Assembly: GCA_045616885.1 (NCBI GenBank)
Contig: JAZLHS010000124.1
Span: forward strand, 1 to 39,504
DNA from: RGIG250 sp045616885
GTDB lineage: Bacteria > Bacillota > Negativicutes > Selenomonadales > Selenomonadaceae
Length of the DNA: 39,504 bases
Direction: 5' to 3'
Shown here: positions 16,747 through 25,025 of the stretch, in pieces
Numbering within the stretch: position 1 is the first letter of the stretch
How the letters are laid out: each line of letters starts with the position of its first letter
Translations under genes and position numbers: made by a program
The notes under the pieces: model-generated
What the model saw: only the letters and a program-made list of their open reading frames with translations
What the model was told of the DNA's origin: nothing
The model's database searches: none

Positions 16747-17127
16747 CTACTTAACAGATTTTCTGCATTTTCTTTTCGGCAATGTCAGCTCATAGCTCAT
16801 GTCGATGAAGTCGATGATTTTTTCATAGTCCACCGTCCCATCCATTAGCACGGATATCCACTGTGCCTTATTCATGTGCCACGCCGGGAAGATTCCCTGC
16901 TCCATCCGGAGGCTTCCTGCTATCATCGGGTCGACCTTCAGGTTGATGACATCCACTTCCCGGTCATCGTCTCCGGTCAGCTTTGAAAGAGGAATATTCA
17001 TGATGAGGCCGAACCATTTGCGATTTCTTTCGTGACGAAGCACGGCAAAGTCAGGCGCATCTGCCCACGGATAATCGATAATACAGCGGTATCGCTCTGC
17101 CGCCTGTGCCAAATGCTTCTTTCTCAT
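16747..17127 (-). CDS. MmcQ/YjbR family protein
   Basis: 126 residues, soluble. The pattern of the YjbR (DUF419, CyaY-like fold) family is seen: YPWADAPDFAVLRHERNRKWFGLIM, then EVDVINLKVDPMIAGSLR, GIFPAWHMNKAQWISVLMDG and a final SYELTLPK. The fold suggests DNA or small-ligand binding, but no function is established for most members. GGGGAG lies upstream of ATG 17127. It is downstream of nifJ in the same direction but separated from it by a terminator at 17161-17199. It ends only 8 bp before the smaller palindrome. Confidence 0.85.
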   Translation of the reverse strand: MRKKHLAQAAERYRCIIDYPWADAPDFAVLRHERNRKWFGLIMNIPLSKLTGDDDREVDVINLKVDPMIAGSLRMEQGIFPAWHMNKAQWISVLMDGTVDYEKIIDFIDMSYELTLPKRKCRKSVK

Positions 17128-17160
17128 GACAAATTCTCCCCTTCATCTCAAAGCTTTGAT

Positions 17161-17199
17161 TAGAAAATACGGAGGCTGTTGCATACGCAGCAGCCTCCG
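17161..17199 (-). terminator. Terminator of the PFOR gene
   Basis: Stem CGGAGGCTG (17170-17178) and CAGCCTCCG (17191-17199) with a further inner TGC/GCA; the minus strand continues TATTTTCTA. Confidence 0.85.
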
Positions 17200-17219
17200 C
17201 AGTTATTTCTATCGGAATA

Positions 17220-20200
17220 TTATTCCTTACCAGCCAGACGCTTGTAGGTACCGAGACGATACTTGGCGTCAGCTTCGGTCTTCTTGTACAGCTCGTCAGC
17301 GGTCTCCGGGAATGCACGCTTCAGAGAAGCATAGCGAACCTCGCCCTGGAGGAATTCCTGGAACTTGCCGAAATCCGGCTCCTTGGAGTCAAGGGTGAAC
17401 GGATTCTTGTCGGTGCCGACCAGCTCCGGATTGTAGCGGTAGTTTGCCCAGTAGCCAGCCTCAACAGCCTTCTTGGCCTCAGCCTGACTCTTGCCCATAC
17501 CAGCCTTCAGACCGTGGTTGATGCACGGTGCATAGGCGATGATGAGGGACGGTCCCGGATATGCCTCTGCCTCAGTGATAGCCTTGATGGTCTGATTGTG
17601 GTCAGCACCCATAGCAATCTGAGCGACATAGACATACCCATAGCTCATGGCCATCATGCCGAGATCCTTCTTCTTGGTCTTTTTACCGGTAGCAGCGAAC
17701 TGAGCGATTGCTGCGGTCGGGGTAGCCTTGGAGGACTGACCGCCGGTGTTGGAGTAAACTTCGGTATCAACGACCAGAACATTGAGGTCTTCACCGGAAG
17801 CGAGGACATGGTCAAGTCCGCCGTAGCCGATATCATAAGCCCAGCCGTCACCGCCGAAGATCCACTGGGAACGCTTCACGAAGAAGTCCTTCTGCTCGTA
17901 GAGAGCGGCGACCTTGCTGCACTTGTCCTTATTCGGCTCAAGAGCGGCGATGAGGCGGTCGGCGCGCTCACGGGAGCCGTCGCCGATATCACGCTTGTCA
18001 TACCAGTCCTGCAGAGCCTCTCTGACCTCAGCATCAGGGATGTCACCGGCCAGCATCTCTGCCGCCATGGTGGCGATACGCTCACGGATAGCCTTGGTAC
18101 CGGTGACCATGCCGAGACCGAACTCAGCATTGTCCTCGAAGAGGGAGTTGCCCCAAGCCGGACCATGACCGAGGTGGTTGGTGGTGTACGGCATAGCCGG
18201 TGCACTGCCGCCCCAGATGGAGGAGCAGCCGGTAGCGTTGGCAATCATCATGCGGTCGCCGTAGAGCTGGGTAACGAGCTTCACATAGGGAGTCTCGCCG
18301 CAGCCTGCGCAAGCGCCGGAGAACTCGAGCAGCGGCTTCTCGAACTGGCTGCCCTTTACAGTCTTCTTGTTGAGCGGATTTGCCTTCGGGGATACTTCGT
18401 TGACAGCGTATTCCCAGACAGGCTCCTGTGCCTCCTGAGTAGCCAGCGGCTTCATGACGAGAGCCTTGGCACCCTTCATGCCCGGGCAGATGTCGGCGCA
18501 GTTGCCGCAGCCGGTGCAGTCAAGCGGAGATACCGCGATGGTGAAGTTCATATCCTTCACGCCGAGAGCCGGCTTGGAAGCCATTGCTTCGGGAGCCTTG
18601 GCGGTCTCATCGGCATTGAGGAGAACCGGACGGATAGCAGCGTGGGGGCAGACATAGGAGCACTGGTTACACTGAATACAGTTGGTAACATTCCACTCCG
18701 GAACCATGATGGCAATGCCGCGCTTCTCGTATGCAGCACCGCCGGTGGGGAAGGTACCGTCTTCCAGTCCCTTGTTGAAGAGGCTGACCGGCAGCTTGTC
18801 GCCCTCCTGACGGAGCATCGGGTTCTGAATCTTGCTGATGAATTCCGGCAGATGGCTGTCATCTACGACCTCATCCTGAGCATCGGCCCACTCAGCCGGA
18901 ACCTTTACCTCTACGAGAGTGTCATCGGCAATGCCCTTGTCGATAGCGGCATTGTTCATGTCGACGACGTTCTGACCCTTGGCACCGTAATCATGCTCTA
19001 CGGAATCTTTCAGGAACTTGACAGCATCCTCCATGGGGATGATAGCGGCCAGTTTGAAGAAAGCGGACTGCATAATCATGTTGAAGCGACCGCCGAGGCC
19101 GAGCTCCTGAGCAATCTTTACAGCATTGACGATGTAGAACTTGACATTCTTCTTGGCCAGAGTGCGCTTCATGGCAGCCGGGAGCTTCTCGCCCAGTTCC
19201 TCAGCAGACCAGGTGGTGTTCATGAGGAAGGTGCCGCCGTCTTTGATACCGGCCAGAAGGTCATATTTATGAACATAAGATTCCTGAGAGCAGGAAATGA
19301 AGTTTGCATAGTTGATAAGGTACGGGGACTGGATGGGAGACTTACCGAAGCGGAGATGGCTCATGGTGATACCGCCGGACTTCTTGGAGTCGTAGGCGAA
19401 ATAAGCCTGAGCATACATATCGGTGTTGTCGCCGATAATCTTGATGGCGCTCTTGTTGGCACCTACGGTACCATCGGAGCCGAGACCCCAGAACTTGCAG
19501 GCGGTGGTGCCGGCCGGAGTGAGGTCGACATCGCTGTGAGCCGGTTCGAGTGACAGATGGGTGACATCATCAACAAAGCCGATGGTGAAGCCCTTCTTCG
19601 GAGCGTCCTTCTTCAGCTCCTCATAGACACCGAAAATCTGATCCGGGGTAATATCCTTACCGCCAAGACCGCAGCGGCCGCCAACGACAACCGGATTGAG
19701 GTCGCTGTCATAGAGAGCAGCACGGACATCCAGATAGAGCGGCTCGCCCTGAGCGCCCGGTTCCTTGGTGCGGTCGAGGACAGCAATCTTCTTGACGGTC
19801 TTAGGCAGAGCCTTCAGGAAGTAGTCGACGGAGAACGGACGATAGAGATGGACGGACAGGAGACCGACCTTCTCGCCCTGAGCGGTGAGGTAGTTTACGA
19901 CCTCGGTAGCAGCATCGCAGACAGAGCCCATAGCGACGATAACGCGCTCGGCATCCGGAGCACCTACATAGTCGAAGATATGATGCTCGCGGCCGGTAAT
20001 CTTGGCCAAATCAGCCATGGTCTTCTCGACCAAATCAGGCAGAGCATCGTAGTAGCTGTTTACAGCCTCACGGGTCTGGAAGTAGATGTCCGGGTTCTGA
20101 GCAGTACCGCGGACGACCGGATGATCCGGATTGAGGGCGCGGGCGCGGAACTCAGCAACAGCTTCCTTATCAAGGAGCTTCTCCAAGTCAGCATAGTCGA

Positions 20201-20756
20201 TAACCTCGACCTTCTGAATCTCATGGCTGGTACGGAAGCCATCGAAGAAGTTAATGAAAGGAACACGACCCTTGATAGCGCAGAGATGAGCGACAGCAGC
20301 CAAATCCATGACTTCCTGAACGCTGTTCTCGCAGAACATGGCAACACCGGTCTGGCGGGCAGCCATGACATCCTGCTGGTCACCGAAAATATTCAGGGAG
20401 GATGCAGCAAGAGCACGGGCACTGATGTGGAATACGCCCGGCAGCAGCTCACCGGCAATCTTGTACATATTCGGAATCATCAGGAGCATGCCCTGAGATG
20501 CGGTGTAGGTGGTGGTAAGTGCACCAGCCTGCAGGGAACCGTGAACGGCACCGGCTGCGCCCTGCTCGGACTCAAGCTCAATGAGACGAACTCTCTCGCC
20601 GAAAAGATTCTTCTTCCCGGCAGCGGCCATCTCATCGACATGCTCAGCCATCGGTGAGGACGGTGTGATCGGATAAATTGCGGCTACATCAGTAAAAGCA
20701 TAAGATACGTATGCTGCAGCTGTGTTGCCATCCATGGTCTTCATAGTTTTTGCCAT
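17220..20756 (-). CDS. nifJ: Pyruvate:ferredoxin (flavodoxin) oxidoreductase
   Basis: Single-chain homodimeric PFOR of 1178 residues, full length. It oxidises pyruvate with CoA to acetyl-CoA and CO2, reducing ferredoxin, the central reaction of anaerobic pyruvate use. Domain order is standard: the N-terminal domain with YPITPSSPM near residue 30, the CoA/transketolase-like domain II, a gamma domain, a ferredoxin domain with two 4Fe-4S motifs (CIQCNQCSYVCPHAAIRP and CTGCGNCADICPG near 690-760), and the TPP domain. The proximal cluster uses GACAGCGETPYVKL and a later cysteine in YAPCINHG. TPP is bound around GGDGWAYDIGYGGLDH. GGGGAG precedes ATG 20756. Leader of about 95 nt from the promoter at 20857-20886. 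Confidence 0.98.
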   Translation of the reverse strand: MAKTMKTMDGNTAAAYVSYAFTDVAAIYPITPSSPMAEHVDEMAAAGKKNLFGERVRLIELESEQGAAGAVHGSLQAGALTTTYTASQGMLLMIPNMYKIAGELLPGVFHISARALAASSLNIFGDQQDVMAARQTGVAMFCENSVQEVMDLAAVAHLCAIKGRVPFINFFDGFRTSHEIQKVEVIDYADLEKLLDKEAVAEFRARALNPDHPVVRGTAQNPDIYFQTREAVNSYYDALPDLVEKTMADLAKITGREHHIFDYVGAPDAERVIVAMGSVCDAATEVVNYLTAQGEKVGLLSVHLYRPFSVDYFLKALPKTVKKIAVLDRTKEPGAQGEPLYLDVRAALYDSDLNPVVVGGRCGLGGKDITPDQIFGVYEELKKDAPKKGFTIGFVDDVTHLSLEPAHSDVDLTPAGTTACKFWGLGSDGTVGANKSAIKIIGDNTDMYAQAYFAYDSKKSGGITMSHLRFGKSPIQSPYLINYANFISCSQESYVHKYDLLAGIKDGGTFLMNTTWSAEELGEKLPAAMKRTLAKKNVKFYIVNAVKIAQELGLGGRFNMIMQSAFFKLAAIIPMEDAVKFLKDSVEHDYGAKGQNVVDMNNAAIDKGIADDTLVEVKVPAEWADAQDEVVDDSHLPEFISKIQNPMLRQEGDKLPVSLFNKGLEDGTFPTGGAAYEKRGIAIMVPEWNVTNCIQCNQCSYVCPHAAIRPVLLNADETAKAPEAMASKPALGVKDMNFTIAVSPLDCTGCGNCADICPGMKGAKALVMKPLATQEAQEPVWEYAVNEVSPKANPLNKKTVKGSQFEKPLLEFSGACAGCGETPYVKLVTQLYGDRMMIANATGCSSIWGGSAPAMPYTTNHLGHGPAWGNSLFEDNAEFGLGMVTGTKAIRERIATMAAEMLAGDIPDAEVREALQDWYDKRDIGDGSRERADRLIAALEPNKDKCSKVAALYEQKDFFVKRSQWIFGGDGWAYDIGYGGLDHVLASGEDLNVLVVDTEVYSNTGGQSSKATPTAAIAQFAATGKKTKKKDLGMMAMSYGYVYVAQIAMGADHNQTIKAITEAEAYPGPSLIIAYAPCINHGLKAGMGKSQAEAKKAVEAGYWANYRYNPELVGTDKNPFTLDSKEPDFGKFQEFLQGEVRYASLKRAFPETADELYKKTEADAKYRLGTYKRLAGKE

Positions 20757-20856
20757 GTAGTGTTTTCTCCCCTCTGATAATTAAACCTTAAATTAATGGA
20801 TTTCCTACACTTTTAATCAATGTTTACTCTCAAATAAATAAACACTATTAAGAGGT

Positions 20857-20886
20857 ATTATAACAAAAATTTCGTAATTTTGTAAA
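20857..20886 (-). promoter_or_regulatory. SigA promoter of nifJ/PFOR
   Basis: On the minus strand: TTTACA (20886-20881), 18-bp spacer, TATAAT (20862-20857). A TGTTTA/TAAACA inverted repeat at about 20821-20844 lies just downstream of the start point and might be an operator; that is weak. Confidence 0.65.
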
Positions 20887-20941
20887 TATAGAAACATGAA
20901 TACAATATATCGGAGTAAAATTGTTAAATCGCTAAGGAGAG

Positions 20942-20975
20942 TCTAAAAAAGGAGCTGCCAAAAGGCAGCTCCTTT
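20942..20975 (-). terminator. Terminator of dcuC
   Basis: Perfect 12-bp stem AAAGGAGCTGCC (20948-20959) and GGCAGCTCCTTT (20964-20975), loop AAAA; on the minus strand a run of six T follows. Confidence 0.9.
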
Positions 20976-20997
20976 GCAAGCAATACGAAGTCTCTTA

Positions 20998-22260
20998 TCA
21001 CAGAGCCAGCATGATGGTGCCGACGATAAGAGCAGCGATAACGGGGAGACCGTTGCGCTTGGTAATCTCGATGGGGTTAACACCGGCGATACCGGCAACG
21101 ATAATGGTCGCACCGGCAATCGGAGAAATGGTACGGCCGAGGGTACCACCCAGAGTTGCCATGGAGCCCATCTGAATAGCAGTCATGCCGAAGTCAGCAG
21201 CCTGCGGAGTAACAGCCTCGTTGAAGGCGAAGGTAGCCGCGTCACCGGAGCCGGTGAAGAAGCCGAGGACGAAAGGTCCGACAGAAGCAAGAACCTTAGC
21301 GATGGACGGATTGGAAACCATCCAGTTGATGAATGCCTTTACCATGCCCATAGCGGCAAGACCGGCAACGAATACGCCGGTGGAGATGATGATGGTGATG
21401 ATGGAGCCGTAGCCCTCACCCATGCCCTTGAAGAAAGCCTTGCCCAGCTCACCCGGGTTGGTGCGGGTAACGAGGAGAGCAACGACAGCACCGATAATCA
21501 TAGCGTGGGGTACGCCCATCTTCAGAGCCGGAATAACCTTGGTTGCACCGAGAACGAGGATGAAAATCGGCAGAGTCGGCATGATAGCGTAGAGGTAATT
21601 TACCTTGAAATTGTCATCTACCTCAAGGCCCTCAGCTACATAGCCCTGATGCTCCTTGGTTATGTAGGCAATAGCGGTGATGAGGATGGTAGCGACGACA
21701 AGGGAAGCGATATTGGCATTGAGGTGGAAGTTTATTACTTCCATTACATCTACTTTAGCGATGTTGGCAACGAACGGGTTGTGAGCAAGACCAGGATTCA
21801 GCATGGAGCCGTAGGTACCGCACTTAACAGCGGCGGCACTCATAGCCGGGTGGATACCGGCGCCCATGAGAATAGGAATGAAGATAGCACCGGCAGCTGC
21901 GGCGGTACCGGCAGCAGACGGCAGCGCGATGTTGACGAGATAGGTGCCGATAACAACACCGGGGATAAGAAGCGGACGAACCTTGGAGATAACATTTGCG
22001 ATTGCATTGATGAGATGCTTATCGCAGCCGGTGAAGCGCATGACCATAGCAAAACCCATAACAGAGCAAACTGCCTGAATGAGGCCGGCATTCGTCATAC
22101 TCTTTGCAAAAGCATTCAGTGCATTCATCGGCACGCCGCCAATGGCGCACATGATAATACCTACACCGATAAGGACGACACGAGCATCGTGGCCCTTTAT
22201 CAGCAGGTAGACGGTGATAGCTACCAGTACCAAACCGGTAACTAACATAACGGTAGACAT
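20998..22260 (-). CDS. dcuC: C4-dicarboxylate carrier, DcuC family
   Basis: 420 residues with about 12 hydrophobic segments from MSTVMLVTGLVLVAITVYLLI to the C-terminal ALIVGTIMLAL. Family marks include NIALPSAAGTAAAAGAIFIPILM, LNPGLAHNPFVANIAKVDVME and FFTGSGDAATFAFNEAVTPQA. DcuC proteins exchange fumarate, succinate or malate across the inner membrane under anaerobic conditions. Paired with PFOR next door, the context suggests succinate export or dicarboxylate uptake in fermentation, but each gene has its own promoter and terminator. Substrate is inferred from the family. AGAGGG stands before ATG 22260. Confidence 0.88.
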   Translation of the reverse strand: MSTVMLVTGLVLVAITVYLLIKGHDARVVLIGVGIIMCAIGGVPMNALNAFAKSMTNAGLIQAVCSVMGFAMVMRFTGCDKHLINAIANVISKVRPLLIPGVVIGTYLVNIALPSAAGTAAAAGAIFIPILMGAGIHPAMSAAAVKCGTYGSMLNPGLAHNPFVANIAKVDVMEVINFHLNANIASLVVATILITAIAYITKEHQGYVAEGLEVDDNFKVNYLYAIMPTLPIFILVLGATKVIPALKMGVPHAMIIGAVVALLVTRTNPGELGKAFFKGMGEGYGSIITIIISTGVFVAGLAAMGMVKAFINWMVSNPSIAKVLASVGPFVLGFFTGSGDAATFAFNEAVTPQAADFGMTAIQMGSMATLGGTLGRTISPIAGATIIVAGIAGVNPIEITKRNGLPVIAALIVGTIMLAL

Positions 22261-22327
22261 ATAAATCCCTCTTTCCTTATGTATTGCCCTGAATGTACAT
22301 CAGAGCATCCCATTACAAACAGCGTAA

Positions 22328-22356
22328 ATTATATTTCTCAATTAAATACAAGTCAA
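22328..22356 (-). promoter_or_regulatory. SigA promoter of dcuC
   Basis: On the minus strand: TTGACT (22356-22351), 17-bp spacer, TATAAT (22333-22328). Leader of about 60 nt. The remainder of the 22261-22558 gap, towards modB, holds a small CATAT-N4-ATATG inverted repeat near 22486-22499 but no promoter I trust. Confidence 0.75.
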
Positions 22357-22558
22357 GAGAACTCAAATGTATACATAAACAGACAATAAAACCAACACAA
22401 ACACTCAAACTATAGCCTGTGCAGCCACCATTTTCTGCCAATCAGTTTATCTACTGTCTCAATGTACCATTATACTCATATCAATATATGTCCTCCCCTT
22501 GCAAATGCTGCTCCGATGATGCAATATAGAATATAACAAACAATCTTTCAGGTGAGCT

Positions 22559-23260
22559 ATGGAAACTACCTTAATAAACTGGTCCCCTCTTTGGATTTCA
22601 CTGCAAACCGCCATTACCACAATCATCATCGTATTTTTTCTCGGCACCCTGACGGCATGGTGGGTACTGCAACAGAAAAGCGAAGCCGTCAAAATACTGG
22701 CTGACGGCATTTTTACTCTACCCCTTGTCCTGCCCCCTACCGTCGTAGGCTTTTTGCTGCTGTACTTTCTCGGCAGCAATCGACTGGTGGGCAGATTCTT
22801 CGTTGAGCAATTCGGCCTGCAGATTGCCTTCACATGGATTGCCACCGTCATTACTGCTACAGCAGTCTCCTTCCCGCTGATGTACAAATCCGCCAAAGCC
22901 GCTCTGGAGCAGATTGACCCTGGTCTGTGGCTGACCGGACGCTCTTTGGGGATGACTGATTGGATGATATTCTGGCGTGTCATCCTGCCCAACGCACTGC
23001 CGGGACTGATATCCGGCGGCGTCCTTGCCTTTGCGAGAGCCTTGGGCGAATTCGGAGCGACCGCAATGCTGGCGGGAAACATTCTCGGACTGACCCGGAC
23101 CCTTCCGCTGGCGATTTACTCCGAGGTCGCCGGCGGCGATATGGAGACTGCCGGCTGGTATGCCTCTGTCATCATCGCCATCTGCTTCATCATGATAATC
23201 GCTCTGAACTGGTATTTACACAAATGCCGCAAGAGAGAAAGACGAGAGCTGACAAAATGA
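22559..23260 (+). CDS. modB: Molybdate ABC transporter permease ModB
   Basis: 233 residues with about six membrane helices (first ~10-35, last ~205-222). The EAA-type loop that docks the ATPase reads ARALGEFGATAMLAGNI at ~160-176, the ModB form of the motif, and TLPLVLPPTVVGFLLLYFLG is characteristic of ModB/CysT permeases. It forms the membrane channel of a molybdate (or tungstate) importer. AGGTGAG precedes ATG 22559. modA follows with ATG and TGA overlapping (23257-23260). No modC ATPase gene is adjacent, so the ATPase must come from elsewhere. Confidence 0.93.
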   Translation: METTLINWSPLWISLQTAITTIIIVFFLGTLTAWWVLQQKSEAVKILADGIFTLPLVLPPTVVGFLLLYFLGSNRLVGRFFVEQFGLQIAFTWIATVITATAVSFPLMYKSAKAALEQIDPGLWLTGRSLGMTDWMIFWRVILPNALPGLISGGVLAFARALGEFGATAMLAGNILGLTRTLPLAIYSEVAGGDMETAGWYASVIIAICFIMIIALNWYLHKCRKRERRELTK

Positions 23261-24036
23261 GACAAAAGATGTTGACAATCATCTTCCTGCTGCTGCTTTG
23301 CAGTATCCTTGGTTGCGGCAGACAAGCGCGCCCTGCTGACTCAAAACCCGCTGCTGTCAGAATCGCCGCTGCCGCCAGTCTGGAAAAAATCCTGACTGGC
23401 AGACTGATACCCATGTACCTGCAAGCGCATCCCAGCGTAAAAATCGACGGCACCTACGCCAGCTCCGGCCAGCTCCAGATACAAATCGAGCAAGGCTTGC
23501 CGACAGACATTTTCATTTCTGCCTCAGTGAAACAGATGGACACACTAAAGCAAAAGGGCTTCATCAGTTCATCAAGAAATCTTCTGAAAAACGAGCTGGT
23601 GCTAATCGTCCCCAAAGAAGCCAGCAACCCGGCTATCAAATCCTTCCATGATTTCCCGGCGGCTAGGCACCCGGCTATCGGAGACCCCAAGAGCGTACCA
23701 GCTGGACAATACGCTAAGGAAGCTCTGACCTCGCTAAACCTTTGGGACAAAGTTGAAAAGGAGCTCAGCATGGGAACAAATGTGACGGAGGTCCTGAGCT
23801 GGGTAGCCGCAGGCAGTGCAGACGCCGGTCTCGTCTATGCCACTGATGCCGTCAGCAGTCAAAAGGTAAAGGTAATCGCCGCCGCTCCCGACGGCAGTCT
23901 GAACAAGCCGGTCGTATACCCTGTGGGCATACTGAAGAAATCTGCTGACCGTAAAGAGGCTGCGGATTTCGTTGATTTCCTTTGCAGCCAACCGGCACAA
24001 AAAGTATTTCGCGAGTATGGATTTCAAAATCCATAA
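23257..24036 (+). CDS. modA: Molybdate-binding lipoprotein ModA
   Basis: 259 residues from ATG 23257, which overlaps the modB stop codon by 4 bases; the frame is open further upstream but that part lies within modB. A lipoprotein signal ends at ILGC (about residues 17-20), so the binding protein is tethered outside the cytoplasmic membrane. AAAASLEKIL near the mature N-terminus, YASSGQLQIQIEQGLPTDIFISA, and LVYATDAVSS match ModA, whose oxyanion is held by serine side chains and backbone amides. The C-terminus ADFVDFLCSQPAQKVFREYGF is typical. Gene order modB-modA is less usual than modA-modB-modC. Confidence 0.93.
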   Translation: MRQKMLTIIFLLLLCSILGCGRQARPADSKPAAVRIAAAASLEKILTGRLIPMYLQAHPSVKIDGTYASSGQLQIQIEQGLPTDIFISASVKQMDTLKQKGFISSSRNLLKNELVLIVPKEASNPAIKSFHDFPAARHPAIGDPKSVPAGQYAKEALTSLNLWDKVEKELSMGTNVTEVLSWVAAGSADAGLVYATDAVSSQKVKVIAAAPDGSLNKPVVYPVGILKKSADRKEAADFVDFLCSQPAQKVFREYGFQNP

Positions 24037-24118
24037 GTAATATGCGAAACCGTATCGCCAAAAGAACCCACATATTCGTCCAATAGTCCAGTCACAACAA
24101 GGACAAACTGCCCATTGC

Positions 24119-24136
24119 AAAAAAAAAAAAAAAAAC
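24119..24136. repeat. Homopolymer run of 18 A
   Basis: Uninterrupted A tract, 26 bp upstream of the -35 element of the next gene. Such runs slip during replication and could vary promoter output. Confidence 0.9.
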
Positions 24137-24161
24137 GGTATACATTTAGAAGAGTTTTATT

Positions 24162-24190
24162 AGACACTGTTATCAAAAATCGAGTTTAAT
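24162..24190 (+). promoter_or_regulatory. Likely promoter of the small lipoprotein gene
   Basis: TAGACA (24162-24167), 17-bp spacer, TTTAAT (24185-24190). The leader to ATG 24213 would be short, about 16 nt. Confidence 0.5.
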
Positions 24191-24212
24191 GAATTGAATG
24201 AGGTGTTTTACA

Positions 24213-24788
24213 ATGAACAAATTCGGTAAACTGTTGGTTGTCGGCGGCATTGTTGCTTCCATGGCTTTCACCGCTGGCTGCGGCGACGACAAGAAGCCTG
24301 CTGCCCCCCAGAAGTCCGTTGCTTCCTCCTCCTCTCAGAAGCCCGCTCAGAAACCGGCTGAGAACAAGCCTGCTGCCCCTGCCATCAAGGCTCCGGAGAA
24401 TGCAAACTGGCGCTATCCTTCCTACATCAAGACTGAGGCTGACACTCCGAAGATGACCCCGGAGATTCAGAAAATCGTCGATGAATGCTACGCTGAAATG
24501 ACTCTCCACAAGTCCGAAAAGGGCAAGCTGCTGAACGACTCCAAGATTAACGCCAACGACAAGCGCAATGTCCGCGACCTCTGGTTCCACGCCAAGGGCG
24601 AGAATCATGACAACAAAAACAAGTTCAAGAACTCCAAGGGCAAGGAAGTCTCTGCTCAGGAAGTCTACCATATCAAGTTCGTCGTTGATAAGGAAACCAG
24701 TGCTATCAAGAGCTGGCACTTCTATAAATACGTTGTTTCCCCGGAAGAGCCGGATGGAAAGACCATCACCATTAAAGAAGTTAAATGA
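24213..24788 (+). CDS. Small secreted lipoprotein of unknown function
   Basis: 191 residues from ATG 24213, chosen for GAGGTG eight bases upstream. A clear lipoprotein signal (KLLVVGGIVASMAFTAGC) puts the lipidated cysteine at about residue 24. A low-complexity linker rich in P, A, K, S and Q (~30-65) follows. The remaining ~125 residues form a compact charged domain (NWRYPSYIKTEADTPKMTPEIQKIVDECYAEMTLHKSEKGK, then EVYHIKFVVDKETSAIKSWHFYKYVV). I do not recognise the domain. The linker suggests the domain projects into the periplasm or beyond the outer membrane. Its promoter follows an 18-A tract and a perfect hairpin ends the gene. Confidence 0.8.
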   Translation: MNKFGKLLVVGGIVASMAFTAGCGDDKKPAAPQKSVASSSSQKPAQKPAENKPAAPAIKAPENANWRYPSYIKTEADTPKMTPEIQKIVDECYAEMTLHKSEKGKLLNDSKINANDKRNVRDLWFHAKGENHDNKNKFKNSKGKEVSAQEVYHIKFVVDKETSAIKSWHFYKYVVSPEEPDGKTITIKEVK

Positions 24789-24794
24789 TTACAA

Positions 24795-24828
24795 AAGGGA
24801 CTGTGAAATTTTTCACAGTCCCTTCCTT
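24795..24828 (+). terminator. Hairpin after the lipoprotein gene
   Basis: Perfect 14-bp arms AAGGGACTGTGAAA (24795-24808) and TTTCACAGTCCCTT (24811-24824). The tail is only moderately T-rich. The arm end resembles the tips of the adjacent MITE-like element. Confidence 0.65.
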
Positions 24829-24838
24829 GATATATATG

Positions 24839-24992
24839 CTGTGAACAATGTCTGTAAGAAAACCGTTTATTTACCTCACCCACCGGCTACGCCGGTCCCC
24901 CCTCCCCAATGGGGAGGGTAATGACCTTCTCCTTTGGAGAAGGTGGCTCGCGAAGCGAGACGGATGAGGTCGGTGTCAGACTTTTTCACAGC
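24839..24992 (+). mobile_element. MITE-like element, family A, copy 1
   Basis: About 154 bp bounded by GCTGTGAA (24839-24846) and TTCACAGC (24985-24992). It contains back-to-back small hairpins (CACCGGCTACGCCGG; CCCTCCCC/GGGGAGGG; ACCTTCTCC/GGAGAAGGT; CTCGCGAAGCGAG). It encodes no protein. A reverse-oriented copy lies at 31232-31387, sharing AAGAAAACCGTTTATTTAC exactly. Confidence 0.75.
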
Positions 24993-25025
24993 CCTTTTTC
25001 ATACACGATGCACGAGGTACTGTCG

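Noticed and set aside
17514..19553. 679-codon open frame antisense to PFOR
   Set aside because: Same reason: it is the complement of a clearly real gene, with no ribosome site or recognisable domain.
20821..20844. TGTTTA-N12-TAAACA inverted repeat as the PFOR operator
   Set aside because: Arms are short and AT-rich, and no second copy or known regulator site matches; chance is likely.
22960..23256. Upstream in-frame extension of modA
   Set aside because: It lies wholly within modB; the ATG at 23257 begins a proper lipoprotein signal.
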